Positions 5,457 to 9,805 of a stretch of DNA of 9,805 nt are shown here, one piece after another. The DNA is taken from contig JAHQVR010000305.1 in the NCBI GenBank assembly GCA_019634245.1, positions 1-9,805 of the forward strand, in the 5' to 3' direction. The notes under the pieces are model-generated. The model was not told where the DNA came from. It ran no database searches and was given only the letters and a program-made list of their open reading frames with translations. A program made the translations under genes and the position numbers. This DNA is from Gammaproteobacteria bacterium (GTDB taxonomy: Bacteria > Pseudomonadota > Gammaproteobacteria > Granulosicoccales > Granulosicoccaceae). The stretch's first letter is position 1; each line of letters starts with the position of its first letter.

Positions 5457-7829
5457 ATGTCCGCCGACGAAAGTTCTGTAGGAAATTCCAATAGCGGTGT
5501 GAGTCGCACCATTTACTGGCTGTCTGTATTCTTTGTGATACTGGGAATGATTAATGCCATGCCAGGTATCCCAGGCCTTGATGAGTGGGTAACCGCTCTA
5601 TCGGGCAACCCCAATTTCATCATTCGAAAGTTCCCTTTTGAATACTATTACCCATTTGTGTTTGCACTGATGATGATCATCGTCGCGCTGCACCACTCCA
5701 TGTGGCGCGCCTGGAAAAACAAAAGCCGTCCGCGACGCCGATTCGGTCTGTTTATGGATGTCGCATTAGTGGTAACTGCAATAACGATTTCACTGACGTA
5801 TTTGGCAGAAATTGAATCGGTTTGTTTGGTTGATCAAGTAACCGGGGATCGCGCCCGCATGATCGCTGAAAGTATGGAAATAGAAAAAGCCAACGCCGCA
5901 ATTTTTGGTTTGCCCGAACCCACAACAGTAGACGACCCCCAATGTCTTAATACCACCGGCGGTTGGTTAGTGCTTATTGTCGGTTTGGCGATCATCGTAT
6001 TTCTAGCGTACAACGTGAAGGTTTGGGGTTTGCCATTGGTGTTGGTTGCTATTGTAATCGCGGCCTACACGATCATTACAGTGTTCGTCTGGTACTTTCA
6101 TGGCACGGAGGACATCAATAAATACCTTGTGACTAAAATTGGGGGTGAACCTCGATTGTTATCCGATGGGCGCTCGCGCGTGCACGATATATTGGTCAAT
6201 AACGCGTCTGGTCTTCTTGGACGCTTTATGGACATCATACTCAATGAAATTTTCCCTTACTTGATTCTGGGAGCGCTGTTTGGTGCCTCCGCGGGCGGCA
6301 AGTCCATGATTAAGGTGGCCTTCCGATGGACTCGTAAATTACGCGGCGGGCCTGCGCATGCGGCGATCGTCTCCTCAGCAACCTTCGGTACGATTTCGGG
6401 TGGCCCCATCGTTAATGTGTTGTCCACGGGTGTTTTAACCATTCCTATGATGATCAAGAGCGGGTTCTCGCGAGTGTTCGCTGGTGGGATGGAAGCTGCT
6501 GCATCTTCTGGTGGTTCCATTATGCCACCAGTTATGGGTGTCGCAGCCTTTGTTCTGGCAGCTCTAACTGGCGTGCCCTACAGCGATGTGATTGTGGCCG
6601 CAGCGCTCCCCGCCTTAGCGTATTTCGTGTGTTTGTTTTTATCCGTAGTGTTTCAGGCACGTAAACAAAAAATCGCAGCTATCGGTGAGCTCACCGAAGA
6701 TATGTACCTGTTTAGGCAAGACTTTTATAACTTGGTCATGATTTTTCTGCCGATACTGACCATTTTATTCCTATTACTTACCAGCAAGGAGAATATTGGC
6801 TGTGGGTTCTTTGGTGGGCTTTTAGGCGCTGAAAGAGTGATTACAGAATCTGGAGCCTGTCAGGTACAAAGCCTGCCCTGGTTTTTAAAATTGGTTCAGA
6901 ACGCTGCAGGTGATGCTGGTAGTGCGGGTTGGTGGGCTGTGTTTATCTTATGTTTTGCGCTTTTTCTTGATCCAGAGATGCGCGCTCGTCCGAAGAAATT
7001 GCTTGACTCGCTCTCCAGTGCCGGATTATTAATTTCCACGCTGTACTTGATGTTTTTGGCGGTATCTATCATTGATTTTTGCTTGAAGTTTACGGGTATG
7101 CCCTTCTTTATTTCGCTGGATGTTCTTCAATGGCTTCAGAGCTTGAATCTAGGCACGGGCGGCTCGGTTATCTTTCAATTCTTGGCCTTGTTTGTCACCA
7201 TGTTGCTCGCAATTTTGTTAGGAATGGGAATGCCTGCGGTGCCGGCGTATATAAACGTTGCGCTCTTAATGGGGCCTGTTCTGGCCGGGCTTGGGATTTC
7301 TGTTTTTTCTGCCAACATGTTTATTTTCTACTTTGCGGTTGCCTCGGCGATCACACCTCCGGTAGCACTGGCTGCTTTTGCTGCGGCTTCTATTACCAAA
7401 GCAGAACCGATGTCTACGGGTTTTTCAGCGGTTCGCTCTGGTATTGTGATGTTCATCATTCCGTTTGTCTTCGCACTGTACCCTGAATTGCTATTGATTG
7501 AAGCAGCGGTCATCGATCCCAAGTCAGAAGGTGCAGACATTCGGTTTCTGCCTGGCTATGACGGGGAAGTCTATTGGGGAGCATTGCTTTGGTTGTTGGC
7601 AAGACTTACGTTAGCGCTCTACTTAATCGCAAGCGCGTTAGCGCAGTACGACCACAAGAGCTTGCCGCTATGGGAAGTGCTAATAAGATTGCTGCTGGCG
7701 GCTCTGGTTATGATCGGAAACCCGTCAATACACGTTGCAGCTATTGCTGGGTCGGTAGCGTGGATCACCCTGCATGTCGTATTAAGCCGACGAGCAAACG
7801 CCTCGCAGAATTTATCGGCAATTAGCTGA
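5457..7829 (+). CDS. Fused TRAP transporter permease (TAXI-type, 4TM+12TM)
   Basis: A 790-residue inner-membrane protein fusing the small (DctQ-like) and large (DctM-like) TRAP permease subunits, as is usual in TAXI systems. The large domain starts near residue 240 and is recognised by GASAGGKSMIKVAFR, LRGGPAHAAIVSSATFGTIS, VLSTGVLTIPMMIKSGF, SSGGSIMPPVMGVAAFVLA and, near 590-650, GMGMPAVPAYINVAL and ASAITPPVALAAFAAASI. Residues after about 690 form a C-terminal pair of helices seen in some fused TRAP permeases (DUF3394-like). It would use a sodium gradient to drive uptake of ligand delivered by the partner. Two long loops carry cysteine pairs (C123/C163 and C449/C468); the basic RPRRR (92-96) and ARKQK (401-405) before the next helices place both loops in the periplasm. 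The ribosome site is weak (TAGAG), in keeping with lower expression than the binding protein. Only 11 bases separate its stop from that of the convergent dioxygenase gene. Confidence 0.92.
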   Translation: MSADESSVGNSNSGVSRTIYWLSVFFVILGMINAMPGIPGLDEWVTALSGNPNFIIRKFPFEYYYPFVFALMMIIVALHHSMWRAWKNKSRPRRRFGLFMDVALVVTAITISLTYLAEIESVCLVDQVTGDRARMIAESMEIEKANAAIFGLPEPTTVDDPQCLNTTGGWLVLIVGLAIIVFLAYNVKVWGLPLVLVAIVIAAYTIITVFVWYFHGTEDINKYLVTKIGGEPRLLSDGRSRVHDILVNNASGLLGRFMDIILNEIFPYLILGALFGASAGGKSMIKVAFRWTRKLRGGPAHAAIVSSATFGTISGGPIVNVLSTGVLTIPMMIKSGFSRVFAGGMEAAASSGGSIMPPVMGVAAFVLAALTGVPYSDVIVAAALPALAYFVCLFLSVVFQARKQKIAAIGELTEDMYLFRQDFYNLVMIFLPILTILFLLLTSKENIGCGFFGGLLGAERVITESGACQVQSLPWFLKLVQNAAGDAGSAGWWAVFILCFALFLDPEMRARPKKLLDSLSSAGLLISTLYLMFLAVSIIDFCLKFTGMPFFISLDVLQWLQSLNLGTGGSVIFQFLALFVTMLLAILLGMGMPAVPAYINVALLMGPVLAGLGISVFSANMFIFYFAVASAITPPVALAAFAAASITKAEPMSTGFSAVRSGIVMFIIPFVFALYPELLLIEAAVIDPKSEGADIRFLPGYDGEVYWGALLWLLARLTLALYLIASALAQYDHKSLPLWEVLIRLLLAALVMIGNPSIHVAAIAGSVAWITLHVVLSRRANASQNLSAIS

Positions 7830-7840
7830 TTTGATGGGTG

Positions 7841-8713
7841 CTATAGCAGTTTTGTTTCTGTGGACACGGTAGTCCTGTGAAGATCTCTTGGTTGCGAATA
7901 ATCGTAGCGACGTGCTCTGTGCATCGTGACCCGGTTGTCCCATAAGACCAAATCCCACTGCCGCCATTGATGGGCAAAGACGAATTTTGGCTGAGTGGCA
8001 TGCTCGTTAAGATCGTTAATAAATACTCGCGCCTCAGGAACCGGCCAGTGCTCTATCGTGCCGATGTGTGAGGACAAATATAAAGATTTCACACGAGTTA
8101 CTGGGTGTTGGCGCACTAAGGGTTGCCGCACAGGAGCCCATTTGAGTCGTTCCTCATCGGTAAAATCTTCGAAGCCTAGGGAACCTCTGGAATATAACTG
8201 ACTATGCTCGCATACAAGCCCTTCGCACATACCCTGCAAGTGATTATCTAACTCAGCCCACGCCGCTCGCATATCGGCAAATTCTGTGTTGCCTCCGGAT
8301 TCAGGAATAACGCGGGCTGATAGCAAGGAATATTTGGCTGGAATGGTTTTAAATGAGCTATCTGAATGCCACAGCATATTCCCTAAACCGAACAAGCGCT
8401 CCCGGTCGTCGCGAGCGAGTACCGAACCGCTTTTATCCAAGTTGGAGATATCGTTAATGTGCAGCGCCAATCGACGGTCATTGCCTTGGTTAATATCACC
8501 CGTTGCTTTTTCCATCGCACCGAAATTATTTGAAAAGGCGTACTGCTCTGCATCGGTTATTTTCTGGTCAGGGAATATCAATACAGCGTAACGATCTATG
8601 GCTAACTCAAGCGCTTGTATATCCTCTTGGTTGGCGTCGACAACACTAAGGCCCGTCACGATAGCACCGAAATTGGGTGAGGAACTATTTATGGCAGTTA
8701 TGTCAAAAGTCAT
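7841..8713 (-). CDS. TauD/TfdA-family Fe(II)/2-oxoglutarate dioxygenase
   Basis: A 290-residue non-haem iron oxygenase that couples substrate hydroxylation to decarboxylation of 2-oxoglutarate. The iron triad is intact: H116 and D118 in LWHSDSSF and H265 in WDNRVTMHRARRYD; R276 or R280 in PRDLHRTTV would bind the 2-oxoglutarate carboxylate. The long run GNMLWHSDSSF, PAKYSLLSARVIP and GGNTEFADMRAAW is more like TfdA-type enzymes (aryloxyacetate ether cleavage and related acids) than like taurine dioxygenase, but the family also contains AtsK-type alkylsulfatases, so substrate remains open. Alkyl sulfate, sulfonate or ether cleavage would all suit the neighbours. The start at 8713 has no evident ribosome site and no upstream in-frame ATG. 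It lies 154 bases downstream of the FAA-family gene on the same strand, possibly in one transcript. Confidence 0.88.
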   Translation of the reverse strand: MTFDITAINSSSPNFGAIVTGLSVVDANQEDIQALELAIDRYAVLIFPDQKITDAEQYAFSNNFGAMEKATGDINQGNDRRLALHINDISNLDKSGSVLARDDRERLFGLGNMLWHSDSSFKTIPAKYSLLSARVIPESGGNTEFADMRAAWAELDNHLQGMCEGLVCEHSQLYSRGSLGFEDFTDEERLKWAPVRQPLVRQHPVTRVKSLYLSSHIGTIEHWPVPEARVFINDLNEHATQPKFVFAHQWRQWDLVLWDNRVTMHRARRYDYSQPRDLHRTTVSTETKLL

Positions 8714-8748
8714 CGTTAAGTCATGGTGAGCTGATGCTGGCCAGAACC

Positions 8749-8762
8749 CGGCTTCGCAGCCG
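8749..8762 (-). other. Short GNRA-loop hairpin ahead of the dioxygenase gene
   Basis: On the minus strand CGGCT and AGCCG enclose the tetraloop GCGA, a GNRA-type loop. It lies in the 154-base gap between the FAA-family and dioxygenase genes, 36 bases before the dioxygenase start, with no T-run after it. It may be a small stability or processing element; the stem has only five pairs. Nothing else of note was seen in this gap apart from an A/T-rich run on either strand at 8811-8821. Confidence 0.2.
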
Positions 8763-8867
8763 AGCCTATGCCATTTATTTTATCCATGATACCGACAGAT
8801 TCATAGTGTGTTGTTTTTTTTAAACTGAAGTTGTCAAATAGTCTTAATCCGACAGTTCAACGCTCCG

Positions 8868-9584
8868 TTAGCTTACAGCCACCTGTAAGTCACCAATGCC
8901 TTCTACATGGCCATGAAGCTTATCACCTCGTTGCACTGGACCCACGCCGGCGGGAGTACCAGTGAGAATGACATCGCCCGGTTGCAGAGTGAACAGCGTT
9001 GAGAGTATTGCAATCATTTCAGGGGTTTTCCAAATCATCTGGTTTAAATCCCCTGTTTGGCGAACCTCGTCGTTTACTTTTAACCAGATTTCTCCTCTGT
9101 CCGGATGGCCTATTTGGTCGGCGGGAATGATGGGACCTGCTGGGGCGGACATCTCAAAGGCCTTGCCAATTTCCCACGGCCGACCGAGCTTTTTCATTTC
9201 TCCTTGAAGATCCCGGCGAGTCATATCCAATGAGACTCCATACCCATAGACGCACTCGAGTGCTTGCTCCACAGGGATGTCTTCACCCCCAGATTTCAAT
9301 GCAACCAAAAGTTCAATTTCATGATGCACATCTTCACTGGCCTTAGGGTATGGAAACTCAGACGCATCGGCAATAAGGTTATCTGGGTTTTTCTGAAAGA
9401 AAAAGGGAGGCTCTTTGTCTGGATCATGGCCCATCTCTACCGCGTGCGCCGCATAGTTTCGGCCCACGCAATACACTCTGTGAACCGGAAAGCGATCGCT
9501 GCTATCCGCTATTGATAGTGAGGCCTGAGCCGGCGGCGTAATGACATACCCAGACAGGGATGCGTCGCTGGGGTTCGTGCTCAT
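8868..9584 (-). CDS. FAA-family hydrolase, fumarylpyruvate hydrolase-like
   Basis: A 238-residue cytosolic enzyme of the fumarylacetoacetate hydrolase family, which cleaves or isomerises beta-diketo acids late in aromatic and related catabolism. Metal ligands are visible: E89 and E91 in HHEIELLVAL and D120 in GVSLDMTRRDLQ; K141 in IGKAFEMSAP and the LTGTPAGVGPV loop (207-217) are also typical. The N-terminal segment VYCVGRNYAAHAVEMGHD with EPPFFFQKNPD is that of the fumarylpyruvate hydrolase (gentisate pathway) branch, usually about 230 residues. Oxaloacetate decarboxylase or tautomerase activity is known for close relatives and cannot be excluded. The start is firm: AAGGAG at 9597-9592 on the minus strand lies seven bases before the ATG. 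It is the first gene of a minus-strand pair with the TfdA-like dioxygenase. Confidence 0.9.
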   Translation of the reverse strand: MSTNPSDASLSGYVITPPAQASLSIADSSDRFPVHRVYCVGRNYAAHAVEMGHDPDKEPPFFFQKNPDNLIADASEFPYPKASEDVHHEIELLVALKSGGEDIPVEQALECVYGYGVSLDMTRRDLQGEMKKLGRPWEIGKAFEMSAPAGPIIPADQIGHPDRGEIWLKVNDEVRQTGDLNQMIWKTPEMIAILSTLFTLQPGDVILTGTPAGVGPVQRGDKLHGHVEGIGDLQVAVS

Positions 9585-9610
9585 TTAGGTTCTCCTTACT
9601 TAAGTTTTTT

Positions 9611-9639
9611 AATAAAACGGGATTTATAAATTGTGTGAA
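9611..9639 (-). promoter_or_regulatory. Candidate promoter for the FAA-family / dioxygenase unit
   Basis: On the minus strand TTCACA (9639-9634, five of six matches to the -35 consensus) and TTTATT (9616-9611, four of six) are 17 bp apart. The start of transcription would fall about 20 bases upstream of the ATG at 9584, leaving room for the AAGGAG ribosome site. A more perfect TATAAA-like box at 9630-9625 lacks a good -35 partner. The call rests on sequence matches only. Confidence 0.35.
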
Positions 9640-9652
9640 ACGTTTTGAAACG
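9637..9652. promoter_or_regulatory. Possible operator: repeated GAAACG with AAACGTTT core
   Basis: GAAACG occurs at 9637-9642 and again at 9647-9652, exactly ten bases apart, and the first copy overlaps the 8-bp palindrome AAACGTTT (9638-9645). Symmetric sites with a central CG are common for LacI-family regulators, and a ten-base direct repeat would suit two monomers on one DNA face. The site overlaps the -35 of the candidate minus-strand promoter and lies 19 bases before the rightward gene. It differs from the TTGGGATCCCAA sites, suggesting separate control of this unit. Confidence 0.3.
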
Positions 9653-9670
9653 AGAATCGAGAATTAGGAT

Positions 9671-9805
9671 ATGTTAACCGAAACAAATGGATCTTCAATG
9701 TCACAGTCTTTGGCAACGTTACTTAAATCTTTACACAAAGCGGAATTAAGTGTCAGACCGGTAGTAGCCATGTACGACCAGTTAAATGCACTCAGGCGCA
9801 CCATC
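9671..9805 (+). CDS. Unidentified protein, N-terminal fragment
   Basis: An ATG at 9671 opens 45 codons that run to the window edge without a stop. AGGA (9666-9669) lies very close to this start; an in-frame ATG at 9698 (M10) is an alternative beginning MSQSLATLLK. The visible part is probably helical (LATLLKSLHKAELSVRPVVAMYDQLNALRR when read in pieces) with no signal peptide or membrane segment. I do not recognise a family from so short a piece. It is divergent from the FAA-family gene and shares its 86-base intergenic region, so a regulator or a co-regulated enzyme is possible but unproven. Confidence 0.5.
   Translation, partial: MLTETNGSSMSQSLATLLKSLHKAELSVRPVVAMYDQLNALRRTI

Noticed and set aside
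2437..5566. Shared 12-mer GCCATGCCAGGT before the sulfatase and in the permease gene
   Set aside because: A single short match, one copy coding and one not, with dissimilar flanks; most likely chance.
7079..7486. 135-codon open frame inside the TRAP permease, + strand
   Set aside because: It is a shifted reading of the permease gene, Cys-rich with no ribosome site; the permease frame shows clear family motifs throughout.
7830..7860. Terminator at the permease/dioxygenase convergence (TGCTATAGCA then GTTTTGTTT)
   Set aside because: The palindrome is only 10 bp, giving a 3-bp stem once a loop is allowed; too weak to support termination.

Overview
The window looks like a catabolic and uptake locus from a Gram-negative proteobacterium, most likely a marine gammaproteobacterium. 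That guess rests on moderate GC, an Sec signal peptide on a TRAP binding protein, TAXI-type TRAP transport and TauD/TfdA chemistry. It is an inference from gene content, not a proven placement.

Layout. Positions 1-193 hold the 3' end of a TauE/SafE-type membrane exporter gene (+). Positions 288-731 encode a small YdcZ-type DMT membrane protein (+). Facing it is a metallo-beta-lactamase-fold alkylsulfatase-like hydrolase (766-2040, or to 2139, minus strand). A divergent intergenic region (about 2041-2505) holds two near-identical palindromes built on TTGGGATCCCAA, a TATAAT box firing toward the alkylsulfatase, and a small candidate ORF. Reading right from there are a type I sulfatase / phosphonate-monoester-hydrolase-like enzyme (2506-4143), a TAXI-type TRAP solute-binding protein (4319-5365), a strong 28-bp palindrome (5405-5432) and a fused TRAP permease (5457-7829). 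Convergent with these, on the minus strand, are a TfdA-like Fe(II)/2-oxoglutarate dioxygenase (7841-8713) and, upstream of it, a fumarylpyruvate-hydrolase-like FAA protein (8868-9584). An unidentified gene starts at about 9671 and runs off the right edge.

How the genes may work together (inference). The TRAP system would import an organic acid. Two unrelated hydrolases of the kind that cleave sulfate esters flank a shared control region, and a TauD/TfdA dioxygenase and an FAA-family C-C hydrolase or isomerase could process the carbon skeleton. The TauE-like exporter at the left edge would fit removal of sulfite or sulfonate, but it may belong to another unit. The natural reading is a regulated pathway for a sulfated, possibly aromatic or ether-containing, compound whose identity cannot be read from sequence. 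The regulator is not in the window; the palindromes suggest a GntR-type protein acting from elsewhere.

No rRNA, tRNA, CRISPR array, insertion sequence or integrase was seen.
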